Assembly: GCF_003054265.1 (NCBI RefSeq)
Contig: NZ_QBKT01000012.1
Location: forward strand, 1 to 64,000
Source of the DNA: Kordia periserrulae
GTDB taxonomy: Bacteria; Bacteroidota; Bacteroidia; Flavobacteriales; Flavobacteriaceae
DNA length: 64,000 nucleotides
Direction: 5' to 3'
A model generated the notes under the pieces. That model saw nothing but the letters and a program-made list of their open reading frames with translations. It was not told the DNA's origin and made no database searches. The position numbers were made by a program, and so were the translations under genes. This document shows, piece after piece, positions 35,565 to 44,623 of the stretch. Each line of letters begins with the position of its first letter. Positions within the stretch are counted from its first letter, which is position 1.

Positions 35565-36161
35565 TCATTTCTTCATAAAATCACGCAAGGTATCGTAAAA
35601 GGCTTCTTGCGTAGGACGATTTTTCGGGACTTTGCGCAGTGGCACTACTTCGCGTAAGGTGTCGTGACAATCTTTTGGCAATTGTTGATAAAGCTGTGTT
35701 CCTTTGGTTTTCCAAGCAATCATTTCGTCACTAACTTGCTTGATGATTTTTGCAGGATTTCCCACCACCAAACTACGACGTGGAATCACTGTTTGTGCTT
35801 TTACAAATGCCATCGCGCCAATAATGCTTTCATCGCCGATTTCTGCATCGTCCATGATAACTGTGTTCATTCCGACCAACACATTTTTGCCAATATTCGC
35901 GCCGTGAATAATGGCGCCATGCCCAATATGCGCACTTTCTTTCAATACAATCGACTTTCCTGGAAACATGTGTATGGTACAGTTTTCCTGCACATTCACA
36001 CCATCTTCCAAAATAATTTCGCCCCAATCGCCACGAATTGCCGCGCCTGGACCGATGTAACAATCTTTTCCAATAATCACATTTCCCGTAACTGCCGCCA
36101 ACGGATGCACAAAACTGCTTTCGTGTACGACGGGAATGTAGCCTTTAAAACTGTAAATCAT
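35565..36161 (-). CDS. paaY: PaaY hexapeptide-repeat thioesterase
   Basis: The 198-residue protein is a left-handed beta-helix of the gamma-carbonic-anhydrase group. Repeats include VIIGKDCYIGPGAAIRGDWG, ESAHIGHGAIIHGANI and VLVGMNTVIMDDAEIGDESI, with metal-ligand His in CTIHMF, AHIGHG and AIIHG. The C-terminal part AWKTKGTQLYQQLPKDCHDT, then LREVVPLRKVP, matches E. coli PaaY rather than a plain carbonic anhydrase. PaaY hydrolyses dead-end CoA thioesters and protects the phenylacetate pathway. It lies about 2 kb from the main cluster, separated by two unrelated genes. Confidence 0.9.
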   Translation of the reverse strand: MIYSFKGYIPVVHESSFVHPLAAVTGNVIIGKDCYIGPGAAIRGDWGEIILEDGVNVQENCTIHMFPGKSIVLKESAHIGHGAIIHGANIGKNVLVGMNTVIMDDAEIGDESIIGAMAFVKAQTVIPRRSLVVGNPAKIIKQVSDEMIAWKTKGTQLYQQLPKDCHDTLREVVPLRKVPKNRPTQEAFYDTLRDFMKK

Positions 36162-36257
36162 TGTTTGATTCGATTTGAGATGTTAGTATTGAAATTTTTC
36201 ATGGTGAGTACAAAGGTACATTATTTCCGATTCTTGACTTAGTTGTATTTTTAATTC

Positions 36258-36300
36258 AAAAAAAGCAGCAAAAATGTGTTAAAAACTACACTTTCGCTGC
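36258..36300 (-). terminator. Terminator after the small membrane-protein gene
   Basis: GCAGC ... GCTGC outer stem with an inner near-complementary AAATGTG / CACTTT, followed on the minus strand by seven T. It lies 27 bp after the stop at 36327. Confidence 0.7.
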
Positions 36301-36326
36301 CATATTTATAGCTTTATGTATTTTAA

Positions 36327-36512
36327 TTAGGGCATTACTATTTCACTTAAAAAAAGGATTAATAGGATTAGGAGAATGGTAATTAGTAAAAGAAAAATCT
36401 CTGAAGTTTTTTTCTCTTCATAATGATGTTTAAATGTGACAGAAATACTATTAATCCTCAAGTATAATAAATATCCCATTAAAGGCAATAAAGCAATTGT
36501 GACAAGACTCAT
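36327..36512 (-). CDS. Small two-helix membrane protein, possible immunity partner
   Basis: The 61-residue protein has two membrane helices (LVTIALLPLMGYLLYLRI and IFLLLITILLILLILFLS) joined by a charged loop, KHHYEEKKTSE. No family is recognised. It begins 10 bp after the stop of the lipoprotein with a bacteriocin-like tail and ends before a terminator, so the two form a two-gene unit. Size and topology are those of many bacteriocin immunity proteins, but this is inference from context only. Confidence 0.6.
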   Translation of the reverse strand: MSLVTIALLPLMGYLLYLRINSISVTFKHHYEEKKTSEIFLLLITILLILLILFLSEIVMP

Positions 36513-36522
36513 ATTGATATAT

Positions 36523-37443
36523 TTAATCTTGCGATTCTGTCAATAAACAAAGACCGAATGAAACTACGGCAATCGCAACTCCGATAGGTCCTAAAAGCTT
36601 TTTGGCGGCAGTTTTAAATGCTTTTTTAATAGCTGCTTTCGACCAAGATGATGCATTAGAACCTCCTAATGCCCACAATATGTCAGCTCCAATAGCAATT
36701 AAAGCACAAGTACCAATTTCTTCCGCAGTAAGTTCATTTTCTTGAGTAGTTGATACTGTACCTGTATCACCTGTGCCGTCTACTGTATCTGATGGTGCTT
36801 GTGGAAGATTTTCTATTTCTTTCATCACCATTACAATAAGTACCAAGTCATATTCTGTACCACCAGCTTCTTCTATCATTAGATCAATTTCATCTTGCGT
36901 AAAGCCCTTCGTTTCTAAATATACTCTTGCTTCTGCAACCAAAGGTGTTAACATCGCTATGGCTTCTGCTTCATCCATCTCGTGAGCAGAGACAGGTTCT
37001 TCATCTGCGGTAGTAGTATTTACAGTAGTATCGCCATTTTTTGCAATAGTATTGTTTAATTGAGAAGCCGTTTTAATCTGCAACCCATACATATCTCTCG
37101 CCTCTATTAAGTCTTCAAGATTGTAAATTGAATTTGTAAAATCAGTATTTGGTAATTTTTGACCTTCATATTTTAACAAATACACTAGGTTGCTTCTTGC
37201 ATCTTTTGCAGAAGGTAATCCATTTAATGTTGAAAGTCGGATATCATTTAATAATTGGTAACTAGTCATATCTAAGACTTCTGAAAAAGAATCGTCCGAT
37301 ACGTTAATTTCAGAGGTGTCTTCTGTTGTACATGCTTGGAAAGTGAAAACAACAAAAATTAGTACAAGATTCAATGCAAAAAAATCTACGAATCCTTTCG
37401 CAATTTTTGAGGTAATGTCGATGGTTTTTTCTTTTAATTTCAT
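36523..37443 (-). CDS. Lipoprotein-like precursor with bacteriocin-like C-terminus
   Basis: The 306-residue protein has an unusually long N-region before a hydrophobic segment (NLVLIFVVFTFQACTTEDTS, lipobox-like FQAC). An acidic, Thr-rich middle follows (about 130-235, with TVNTTTADEEPVSAHEMDEA and DTVDGTGDTGTVSTTQ). The last 70 residues are quite different: a Cys-containing hydrophobic helix (IGTCALIAIGADILWALGG), a cationic amphipathic helix (WSKAAIKKAFKTAAKKLL) and another hydrophobic helix (GPIGVAIAVVSFGLCLLTE). This tail looks like a pore-forming bacteriocin module. No homologue is recognised with certainty. Confidence 0.65.
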   Translation of the reverse strand: MKLKEKTIDITSKIAKGFVDFFALNLVLIFVVFTFQACTTEDTSEINVSDDSFSEVLDMTSYQLLNDIRLSTLNGLPSAKDARSNLVYLLKYEGQKLPNTDFTNSIYNLEDLIEARDMYGLQIKTASQLNNTIAKNGDTTVNTTTADEEPVSAHEMDEAEAIAMLTPLVAEARVYLETKGFTQDEIDLMIEEAGGTEYDLVLIVMVMKEIENLPQAPSDTVDGTGDTGTVSTTQENELTAEEIGTCALIAIGADILWALGGSNASSWSKAAIKKAFKTAAKKLLGPIGVAIAVVSFGLCLLTESQD

Positions 37444-37976
37444 TTTTTTTTGGTTTTAAATGTTAATTTGGAATTGTCTATGCAAACAGTTCTAGCCGAT
37501 TTCCGTGAACATTTTTTACGTTATGAAAATGAAATGTAAAGTGCGATTTAAAGTTGATTGCTGTAGAAATGATAAAGAAAAATCTTTATGTAGCAAGTAG
37601 CAATCTATAAATCAAACGCTTATTTAAGTATTTTATCAAAAAATATCTAAAAACAAAATTTAGGCGTTTATTTTAACGTAATTTTAACAAACAAAGTAGT
37701 TGTTGCTTATTCGATATTTCCTGTTAACTAAAGGAGAAATTTAATGTGATTTTAATTTTTAGATTACATCAAATTTTAAAAATGAGACTCTGAAAAGAAG
37801 GTAGAGTTTGTCTAAATGGAAATAAAAAAAATATCGAGAACAGTCTTGAAATTCATAACTATTCTCAATACTTTTTTCTTCATTTCATTACGAATATCGC
37901 TCGAAAATGACATTTTGAACAATCATATTTAGTAAAGAGAAAAAATCTCAATTCTCAATACTAAAATCTAATAAAA
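37444..37976. other. AT-rich intergenic region
   Basis: The 533-bp gap is very AT-rich. Its right part (37830-37915) has a segment of the form TATCGAGAACAG..TTGAAATTC...TCTCAATAC that recurs, diverged, at 38806-38945 on the other side of the crotonase gene. Both end in a CTCGAAA(A/T)GACATTT motif. I see no gene or RNA in it and no convincing promoter for the minus-strand gene to its left. Confidence 0.5.
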
Positions 37977-38729
37977 CTATTTAAATCGCTTCAGTGTTTC
38001 CTTCGTAAAATCACTCAACACCAATCGTCCAGAAATCGCCGCGCGTTCTGCTAACAATTCGTCCCAATCTTCCGTTCCTTTCCAAAACGCTTTTTTCATT
38101 TCTGCCATCGCTTCTGGATTGTACGTGCATAAATGATTGGCAAATTTTGTCACTTCTTCATCCAATTCTTCATTCGAATCAAAAACTTGCATATACAAAC
38201 CTTTGCTTCTTGCCCATTCTGCGTCGTAAAAACTGTTCGCGTCAATGGCAATTTGCGACATGCCACTTAATCCTAACTTACGTTCAACCGCAGGTCCAAC
38301 CACAAACGGTCCAATCCCGACATTCAATTCACTCAATTTGATGGACGCATATTTAGAAGCCATACAATAATCTACCGCAGATGCCAAACCAACGCCGCCG
38401 CCAACGGTTTTCCCTTGCACACGACCAATGATGAATTTTGGACATTTTCGCATCGCGTTAATCACATTGGCAAATCCTGAAAAGAAGATTTTCCCTGTTT
38501 CCGCATCGTTGATATTAATCAATTCTTTAAAGCTCGCACCTGCACAAAACGTGCGGTCTTTTCCACTTTTTAGAACAATTACTTTGATCTCCTCATTCGT
38601 TCCTGCATCTGTAATGGTTTGTGCCAATTTCGCTAAAATATCGCCTGGCAACGAGTTGTGTGCTGGATGAAAAAATTCAATGGTAGCTACACCGTTTTCT
38701 ATGTGTTGTTTTACGTAAGGTTCACTCAT
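37977..38729 (-). CDS. Enoyl-CoA hydratase/isomerase, PaaF-like
   Basis: A 250-residue crotonase-fold protein. CoA/oxyanion-hole segments are DRTFCAGASFKEL and QGKTVGGGVGLASAVDYCMA. The first catalytic Glu of classical hydratases (as in GGGCELA) is replaced by Gly in GGGVGLA. The second Glu position is kept in LSELNVGIGPFVVGPAVER, which resembles methylglutaconyl-CoA hydratase-like members. Start ATG 38729 is chosen because the upstream extension is Asn/Ser-rich and non-conserved. It lies downstream of paaZ on the same strand, and a PaaF role (2,3-dehydroadipyl-CoA hydration) is likely but not certain. Confidence 0.8.
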   Translation of the reverse strand: MSEPYVKQHIENGVATIEFFHPAHNSLPGDILAKLAQTITDAGTNEEIKVIVLKSGKDRTFCAGASFKELININDAETGKIFFSGFANVINAMRKCPKFIIGRVQGKTVGGGVGLASAVDYCMASKYASIKLSELNVGIGPFVVGPAVERKLGLSGMSQIAIDANSFYDAEWARSKGLYMQVFDSNEELDEEVTKFANHLCTYNPEAMAEMKKAFWKGTEDWDELLAERAAISGRLVLSDFTKETLKRFK

Positions 38730-38805
38730 ATTCTTAGATATTAGTAGTGAGTATTTAGACTCGCTACTCATGTTTATATTGTTATTTTTATTTATTCTGA
38801 CCGTC

Positions 38806-38945
38806 AATTCGAGTGATTTTCGTAATAAAATGAAGAAAATTGTATCGAGAATAGCTTTGAAATTCTCAGTATTTCTCGATACATTTTTTATTTCCGCTTC
38901 GCTTTATAAAAAACACTCGAAATGACATTTATTTTCTCAATACTA
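38806..38945. repeat. Diverged dispersed repeat
   Basis: This spacer between paaZ and the crotonase gene contains TTCGAGTGATTTTCG, TATCGAGAATAGCTTTGAAATTC and CACTCGAAATGACATTT. These are related to the segment at 37830-37915, so the crotonase gene is bracketed by two diverged copies. They resemble the TCGA-type dispersed repeats elsewhere in the window. Confidence 0.55.
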
Positions 38946-38949
38946 GCAC

Positions 38950-41442
38950 CTACAAAAGTCCAAACTGAGTAAAATGGTGGTTGAAGTGTTTCATATGCAT
39001 CAAATCCCATTCAAATTTATCCAAATGTCCAAAGACTGCATTTTTGGTAGTCGCTTCTGGATGTTCTTTAAAGTATGCTTCAAATTCGTCGTACGCTTCT
39101 AGTAATTTTGTTTTGGCTTCCGCCAGATTTTCATAGCGTGTTTTTGAAAGTTCTTTTTGCAGTAACTTTGGCGCGTCGTAATTTTTGGGCATCGGATTGT
39201 GCGTATACAAACTCTCGTTTACTTTTTCAAGAATCTTCTCAGGAGTTTCTATCTCAAAATCTTGAATTTCCCCAGAAGCTACGCGCAACGAATACTCCAA
39301 ATGCTCTACCATTTGTTGCGCATTCATACTTCCCCAAGCTGGTTTTGTATCTTCTGTTAATTTTGCTAAGTATTTTTGAACAGTATTTTTGTTAATAGTT
39401 ACAAACGGATTTTTCTTTTGAACCATCGTTAAAATCGTCGCAATCGCTACCAATTCATCTTCTTGATCAAATACTTCTACAAACCACTTTACAATGCCGC
39501 TTGGCAATTCTTTTCCTCTCGAATCTCGGTCTACTTTCTCCTTACACGTCAATCGAACATAAATGGTGTCATTGTGATAAATTGGACGCAAGAAACGACA
39601 TTCTTCCAATCCATAATTCGCCGCAACAGGCCCTTTATTCGGATAGACAAATAATCCCGCTGCAGCGGAAATGATAAAGTATCCGTGTGCCGTGCGTTTT
39701 TCAAAAATACTTCCATCTAGCGAAGTAATATCGGTATGTGCGTAGAAATGATCCCACGTCAAATTTCCGAAATTGATAATATCGGTATCGGTTACCGTGC
39801 GTTTGTGTGTTTTGATAGACATTCCTGCTTCAATATCCTCCCAATGATACGCAAATGGATGCTTCTCCGTTTCTTTGTATTCGGCATTCGCCTGATAGAT
39901 TCCGGTAACTTCCGTCAACGTAGTCGGTGAACCTTGAATCGCACAACGTTGCATATAATGCTTGATACCGCGCATTCCACCCATTTCTTCGCCACCACCC
40001 GCACGTCCTGGACCTCCATGTACCAATAGTGGCAATGGCGAACCGTGCCCTGTACTTTGCTTTGCCATATCGCGATTTCCTACTAAAATTCTCCCGTGAT
40101 GCGATGCTGCTCCTACCACATATGCTCTCGCAATGGTATCGTCATTCGTAAAAATAGATGATACTAACGAACCTTTTCCTAGTTGTGCTAATTCAATAGC
40201 TTCGTCCATGTTTTTGTAAGGCATGATGGTACTTACTGGACCGAATGCTTCAATTTCGTGTACGTCTGTATTTTTGAACGGATGGTTTTCTCTGAGTAAG
40301 ATTGGACTTAAAAATGCCCCTTTTTCTCCGTCGGCTCCAACAGCTTCAATGGTATCTAAAGTTCCGTAAACAATATCTGCGGTTTTAGCCAATTTGGACA
40401 CTTGATCTTTTACCGTTTGCACTTGCGTTTGATTAATCAACGCGCCCATGCGAACTTCTTTTAGTCTTGGATCACCAATCGTGACTTTACTCAGTTGCTT
40501 TCCTAAAGCGATTTGTACATCTTCCACTAAATTTTCTGGCACTACAATTCTACGGATAGCGGTACATTTTTGACCTGTTTTCACGGTCATTTCCTTACGA
40601 ACTTCTTTGATAAACAAATCAAATTCTGGCGTTCCTGGCACGGCATCTTCTCCTAAAACCGAACAGTTTAACGAATCCGCTTCCATCGTAAATGGTACTG
40701 CTTCTTGCGTTAATCGCGGATGTGCTTTTAAGATGCGACCTGTATGTGCCGAACCTGTAAATGTAACGACATCTTGCGATTCTACCGTATCTAAAATCGA
40801 TTTGGTCATTCCGCTTAACAACTGCAACGAACCTTCTGGTAGAATTCCAGAATCCACAATGACTCTTACAACTGCTTCGGTAAGATAGGCTGTTTGCGGC
40901 GCTGGCAATACTACTGCTGCCATTCCTGCCATCCAGTTTACGGCGCATTTTTCCAACATTCCCCACACTGGAAAGTTGAATGCGTTGATATGTACCGCTA
41001 CTCCACGTTTTGGTACTAGAATATGATGCGCCATGAAGCGTCCACCACGCGATAAATCGATAGGATCTCCTTCTACGTGAAAGGGCTGGTTAGGAAAGAG
41101 TTTACGCAACGAAGCATTGGCAAAGAGATTTCCGAATCCACCTTCGATGTCTATCCAGCTATCTACACGCGTTGCGCCTGTTTTGTAACTGATGTCGTAG
41201 AATTGCTCTTTGCGTTTCGTTAAATACAAGGCAAGTTTTTTGAGCATGTTTCCACGTTCTTGGAAGGTCATTTTTCGAAGTTGTTCGCCTCCTTTGGTAC
41301 GTCCGTATTGCAACGCAGCTGGAATGTCAAGTCCTTCCGTTGTGGCATATCCGATGGTTTCTCCTGTGACAGCATCAAACATTGGAGAACCTTCTCCTGT
41401 TCCTGCTATCCATTGTCCGTTGATGTAGCTTTGTAGTTTCAT
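38950..41442 (-). CDS. paaZ: PaaZ bifunctional oxepin-CoA hydrolase / aldehyde dehydrogenase with extra C-terminal domain
   Basis: PaaZ opens the oxepin-CoA ring and oxidises the resulting aldehyde. The aldehyde dehydrogenase part (about 1-515) shows [14 protein letters not shown] (catalytic Glu), [14 protein letters not shown] (catalytic Cys) and [18 protein letters not shown]. The MaoC hydratase (about 535-680) has [14 protein letters not shown] with the Asp-His pair. Unlike the 681-residue E. coli protein, this one has 830 residues. About 140 extra at the end ([20 protein letters not shown] ... [15 protein letters not shown]) resemble a DUF1569/DinB-like helical domain with a His triad. 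The start codon is unambiguous. Confidence 0.93.
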   Translation of the reverse strand: MKLQSYINGQWIAGTGEGSPMFDAVTGETIGYATTEGLDIPAALQYGRTKGGEQLRKMTFQERGNMLKKLALYLTKRKEQFYDISYKTGATRVDSWIDIEGGFGNLFANASLRKLFPNQPFHVEGDPIDLSRGGRFMAHHILVPKRGVAVHINAFNFPVWGMLEKCAVNWMAGMAAVVLPAPQTAYLTEAVVRVIVDSGILPEGSLQLLSGMTKSILDTVESQDVVTFTGSAHTGRILKAHPRLTQEAVPFTMEADSLNCSVLGEDAVPGTPEFDLFIKEVRKEMTVKTGQKCTAIRRIVVPENLVEDVQIALGKQLSKVTIGDPRLKEVRMGALINQTQVQTVKDQVSKLAKTADIVYGTLDTIEAVGADGEKGAFLSPILLRENHPFKNTDVHEIEAFGPVSTIMPYKNMDEAIELAQLGKGSLVSSIFTNDDTIARAYVVGAASHHGRILVGNRDMAKQSTGHGSPLPLLVHGGPGRAGGGEEMGGMRGIKHYMQRCAIQGSPTTLTEVTGIYQANAEYKETEKHPFAYHWEDIEAGMSIKTHKRTVTDTDIINFGNLTWDHFYAHTDITSLDGSIFEKRTAHGYFIISAAAGLFVYPNKGPVAANYGLEECRFLRPIYHNDTIYVRLTCKEKVDRDSRGKELPSGIVKWFVEVFDQEDELVAIATILTMVQKKNPFVTINKNTVQKYLAKLTEDTKPAWGSMNAQQMVEHLEYSLRVASGEIQDFEIETPEKILEKVNESLYTHNPMPKNYDAPKLLQKELSKTRYENLAEAKTKLLEAYDEFEAYFKEHPEATTKNAVFGHLDKFEWDLMHMKHFNHHFTQFGLL

Positions 41443-41542
41443 GTGTGTGGTTGTTCGTTTTTCGTTGATTCGTCGATTTGTTTACTATTCGTTAATTTGT
41501 TATCTATTGACTATAATTATTTTTTAACAAGACTATTCACTT

Positions 41543-42424
41543 TTAATATCTATTTTTTTCATCATAAAAATGTTCAAGATGATATTTTAGAAACTCTTTA
41601 TTTATTTGATGTTTGTTATTAACTGTTAACTTACCGTATTCCCCAATTAAATCGTAATCATCAAGAATAGAAAATCCGCCATAATCAAACATTACATGAT
41701 GATTAGGACATAAACACAATAAATTATCCAGACTATCAGGTCCATTATGAGGCTTTCCTAGTGGTTTAATATGAGCAGCTTCTGCATATAAACCTGATGA
41801 AGTTTCAATAGTAACATCACAAACTTGACATTTATACCTGTAAAGTTTCTTAACTTCTTGACTTAGTTTTGTGTCTCTAATGATCCTTTGTACAATCTCC
41901 TCTTTTCTTTTGGTCTTTTCATAATCCTCTGACTCTTCTTTTAAAATGTTTTCCTCAAATATTAAATTATCTTCTATTTTTTTAAGCTTATATCTCCATA
42001 CATTAAAACCACTCACCCCTTTTTCTTTCCAATAAGATTCCACGCGAAATAATCCATCATACCTATATCCTTCTTCTGGTGAAAATTTAGATTTTTTATC
42101 TCTTCCTCGGATTACTCTAACAGGCAAACCATTTTTAACATTTTGTGCTAATGCGAGATTACCTCTTATTAATTCCTGATCAACAACTTGCTTGGTTGAG
42201 CCGTCTTTCCTACCTCCGTGACCTGTATAAATGATAAGGTTTCCATAATCCTCGTCATCTTCATAACCTCCTGAAATAACGATTGAATCTGAGCCCTCAT
42301 TTTGACTTCCGCTTATCCCTGCCTGAATAGGCTTATGAACCCCACTAAAGGAAAGTTCCAACCTATTAGAAAAATACTGCCCTTCATCAACACCTTCTAT
42401 ATGTCCAAATATTCTATCTGACAT
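41543..42424 (-). CDS. SRA(YDG)-HNH endonuclease, modified-DNA restriction type
   Basis: The 293-residue protein has an N-terminal SRA/YDG domain (about 1-150: IFGHIEGVDEGQYFSNRLEL, GVHKPIQAGISGSQ, IVISGGYEDDEDYG, IIYTGHGG, GYRYDGLFRVESYW). A charged linker leads to an HNH nuclease (about 195-255: CQVC, EAAHIKPLG, LCLCPNHHVMFD). SRA-HNH proteins cut DNA containing 5-methyl- or hydroxymethylcytosine, as type IV restriction. The DNA is visibly more AT-rich than the paa genes around it, suggesting acquisition. Its ATG overlaps the paaJ stop codon by one base (TAATG), and paaZ lies 100 bp downstream. Confidence 0.92.
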   Translation of the reverse strand: MSDRIFGHIEGVDEGQYFSNRLELSFSGVHKPIQAGISGSQNEGSDSIVISGGYEDDEDYGNLIIYTGHGGRKDGSTKQVVDQELIRGNLALAQNVKNGLPVRVIRGRDKKSKFSPEEGYRYDGLFRVESYWKEKGVSGFNVWRYKLKKIEDNLIFEENILKEESEDYEKTKRKEEIVQRIIRDTKLSQEVKKLYRYKCQVCDVTIETSSGLYAEAAHIKPLGKPHNGPDSLDNLLCLCPNHHVMFDYGGFSILDDYDLIGEYGKLTVNNKHQINKEFLKYHLEHFYDEKNRY

Positions 42425-43632
42425 TATTTCACATTTTCAATAATTGCTGCGTAGCCTTGTCCGACGCCAATACACATGGTGATGAGTGCGTAACGCTTGC
42501 CTGTTTCCTGCAATTGCAACGCCGCCGAATAGGCAATACGCGTTCCTGTAACGCCCAACGGATGTCCGATAGCAATAGCGCCACCGTTTGGATTGATGCG
42601 TTCGTCATCGTCTGCCAATCCCCATTCGCGAATGCAGGCTAAACTTTGTGCTGCAAAGGCTTCGTTGAGTTCTATGATGTCCATGTCGTCCATAGTTAAT
42701 CCTGCTTTTTCAAGCGCTTTGTTAGACGCATTTACAGGACCGATACCCATAATACGAGGTTCCACACCAACAACTGCCGAACTTACAATACGCGCCATCG
42801 GTTTGAGATTGTATTTTTTGACTGCTGCTTCGGATGCGATAATGGTTGCCGCCGCGCCATCGTTGAGTCCCGAAGCGTTTCCTGCGGTGACACTTCCGCC
42901 TTCACTTTTAAACGCTGGACGTAGTTTTGCTAAGATTTCTGGTGTTGTGGTTGGTTTGATGAATTCATCTTGATTAAAGATAATTGGATCTTTTTTTCGT
43001 TGCGGAATTTCAACCGCCACAATTTCTTTTGCCAATCGCCCAGATGCTTGTGCTTGACTGGCTTTCATTTGACTTCTGTAGGCAAACGCATCTTGATCTT
43101 CGCGAGAGATGTTGTATTTTTCTACGAGATTTTCTGCCGTTTGTCCCATACCATCCGTTCCGTACATTTTTTCCATTTTCGGATTGATGAATCGCCATCC
43201 GAAACTGGTATCATACATTTTAGCATCAGTTCCAAAAGCACTGGATGGTTTTGCAATCGCGTACGGTCCGCGCGTCATATTTTCCACGCCACCCGCAATG
43301 AATACATCGCCATCGCCTGCTTTGATAGCGCGATTGGCGTGAATGATAGCAGATAATCCAGAGCTACACAATCTGTTAACTGTTTCGCCAGGTACGGTAT
43401 GCGGTAATCCTGCCAGCAATAACGACATACGCGCTACGTTTCGATTGTCTTCTCCTGCTTGATTGGCACAACCGATGATGACATCGTCGTATGCGTCTTT
43501 TGGTATGTTTGGATTACGATCGGTTACTTCTTTGATGACCAATGCACCTAAGTCGTCTACGCGTTTGGTTGACAATGTTCCTTTAAAATTTCCTATGGGA
43601 GTTCTGACTCCGTCTATGATGTATGATTCCAT
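42424..43632 (-). CDS. paaJ: 3-oxoadipyl-CoA / 3-oxo-5,6-dehydrosuberyl-CoA thiolase
   Basis: PaaJ performs the thiolytic steps that release acetyl-CoA and succinyl-CoA from phenylacetate intermediates. The 402-residue chain has the nucleophilic Cys89 in NRLCSSGLSAI, the His in GGAIAIGHPLGVTG and the second Cys in CIGVGQGYA. Length and context (between paaI and paaZ) favour PaaJ over a generic acetyl-CoA acetyltransferase. Its stop overlaps the start of the SRA-HNH gene. Confidence 0.92.
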   Translation of the reverse strand: MESYIIDGVRTPIGNFKGTLSTKRVDDLGALVIKEVTDRNPNIPKDAYDDVIIGCANQAGEDNRNVARMSLLLAGLPHTVPGETVNRLCSSGLSAIIHANRAIKAGDGDVFIAGGVENMTRGPYAIAKPSSAFGTDAKMYDTSFGWRFINPKMEKMYGTDGMGQTAENLVEKYNISREDQDAFAYRSQMKASQAQASGRLAKEIVAVEIPQRKKDPIIFNQDEFIKPTTTPEILAKLRPAFKSEGGSVTAGNASGLNDGAAATIIASEAAVKKYNLKPMARIVSSAVVGVEPRIMGIGPVNASNKALEKAGLTMDDMDIIELNEAFAAQSLACIREWGLADDDERINPNGGAIAIGHPLGVTGTRIAYSAALQLQETGKRYALITMCIGVGQGYAAIIENVK

Positions 43633-43661
43633 TTCTTTTATATTTGAGATTTTTGATTGAC

Positions 43662-43700
43662 GATTGTTGATTTTTGGAGTTCAATCTTAAATCAACAATC
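43662..43700. repeat. Hairpin in the paaI-paaJ spacer
   Basis: GATTGTTGATTT and AAATCAACAATC form a 12-bp stem with a 15-nt loop between paaI and paaJ. A similar GACGATTGTAGATTAACGATT unit occurs upstream of paaH (about 45819-45840). It may be an mRNA processing or stability element; no terminator-like T run is present. Confidence 0.6.
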
Positions 43701-43718
43701 AAATATCGTAAATCGTAC

Positions 43719-44135
43719 TTATTCTTCCCAGTCTTTTTGTGTTCGGTATACAACACCTTTGAATAATGCTATGAGTTCATCACCGCGTTTGACTTCGACA
43801 ATGTTGAACCCGAGTTTGTTTTTTACTTTCTCAATGACCGATTCGGCGGTAATGAAATCGCCTTCCTCTAATGCTTCTATGTGGTTGATGGACGTTTCTA
43901 TAGAAACTGCATATTTACCATGCGTATTAGCAGCAAAACCAAAAGCCGTATCTGCCAGCGAGTAACTAATTCCGCCATGTGCTTTTCCCATACTGTTGAG
44001 CATTTCTTTTCGCACCGTTAATCCAACCTTGCATCGCCCAATTTCACATTCTAGAATTTCAATTCCCAACCATGTACTGAATGGATCTTGGCTTAGCATT
44101 TTGGTTGGTATTTTTTCACCTTTTATTTTAGTCAT
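43719..44135 (-). CDS. paaI: Hotdog-fold acyl-CoA thioesterase PaaI
   Basis: The 138-residue hotdog thioesterase has NSMGKAHGGISYSLADTAFG, whose HGG loop and following Asp are typical of the PaaI group, and a C-terminal strand series (FNIVEVKRGDELIALFKGVV). PaaI hydrolyses phenylacetyl-CoA intermediates as a rescue enzyme. It lies in the paa gene order between paaH and paaJ on the minus strand. Confidence 0.92.
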   Translation of the reverse strand: MTKIKGEKIPTKMLSQDPFSTWLGIEILECEIGRCKVGLTVRKEMLNSMGKAHGGISYSLADTAFGFAANTHGKYAVSIETSINHIEALEEGDFITAESVIEKVKNKLGFNIVEVKRGDELIALFKGVVYRTQKDWEE

Positions 44136-44163
44136 TGAGTGTATTAGTTGTTGAGTATTTGAG

Positions 44164-44547
44164 TTATTTCTTAGTGTTCATTCGCTTTTTCAGATGATTT
44201 TTGTAAGCTGTTATCATTTTTGATATTTCAGTAATCATCTCTCTGTTTTTTTCATCTTGTTCTTGTGTAATAAATTTTCTCAGTTTTGCTTTTGTACTAC
44301 AGACAACACATTCATGCGCACTATCCCATGCTAATTGTAAATATCTATTAAATTGTGCGTCTGAACTTGCTGAACCTTCTGCTATATTAAGAGCGATGGA
44401 ATCTGCAGCTCTGATAAATTGAGAACTTAATCGGTATGTTTCTTCTTTTGGGAAAGAGCTTATTTGATTATTTACTTCTTCACCAAATAGAATTGCCTTT
44501 TGATAAATCTTTAATTCTTCAAATTTAAAATAATACTTACTTTTCAT
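44164..44547 (-). CDS. Four-helix-bundle (S23/IVP-like) protein
   Basis: The 127-residue protein reads FKFEELKIYQKAILFGEEVN, RLSSQFIRAADSIALNIAEG and FNRYLQLAWDSAHECVVCST. This is the family first seen encoded in 23S rRNA intervening sequences. In Bacteroidota these genes occur at scattered places, often beside repeats, and their function is unknown. Here the gene interrupts the paa order between paaH and paaI. A second, frameshifted member lies on the other side of paaH. Confidence 0.9.
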   Translation of the reverse strand: MKSKYYFKFEELKIYQKAILFGEEVNNQISSFPKEETYRLSSQFIRAADSIALNIAEGSASSDAQFNRYLQLAWDSAHECVVCSTKAKLRKFITQEQDEKNREMITEISKMITAYKNHLKKRMNTKK

Positions 44548-44623
44548 CGGTTACAAACTAAAAACACTCAACTACTCACACACTTAAAAATTATGTTAAT
44601 ACTTTATTTCTAATACAAGATTG

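Noticed and set aside
35664-36242. 192-residue plus-strand frame opposite paaY
   Set aside because: Composition is rich in His, Phe and Asn as expected of an antisense shadow; paaY on the other strand is unambiguous.
42593-43356. Several long plus-strand frames opposite paaJ
   Set aside because: These are shadows caused by the codon usage of paaJ; no signal peptide, motif or start context supports them.
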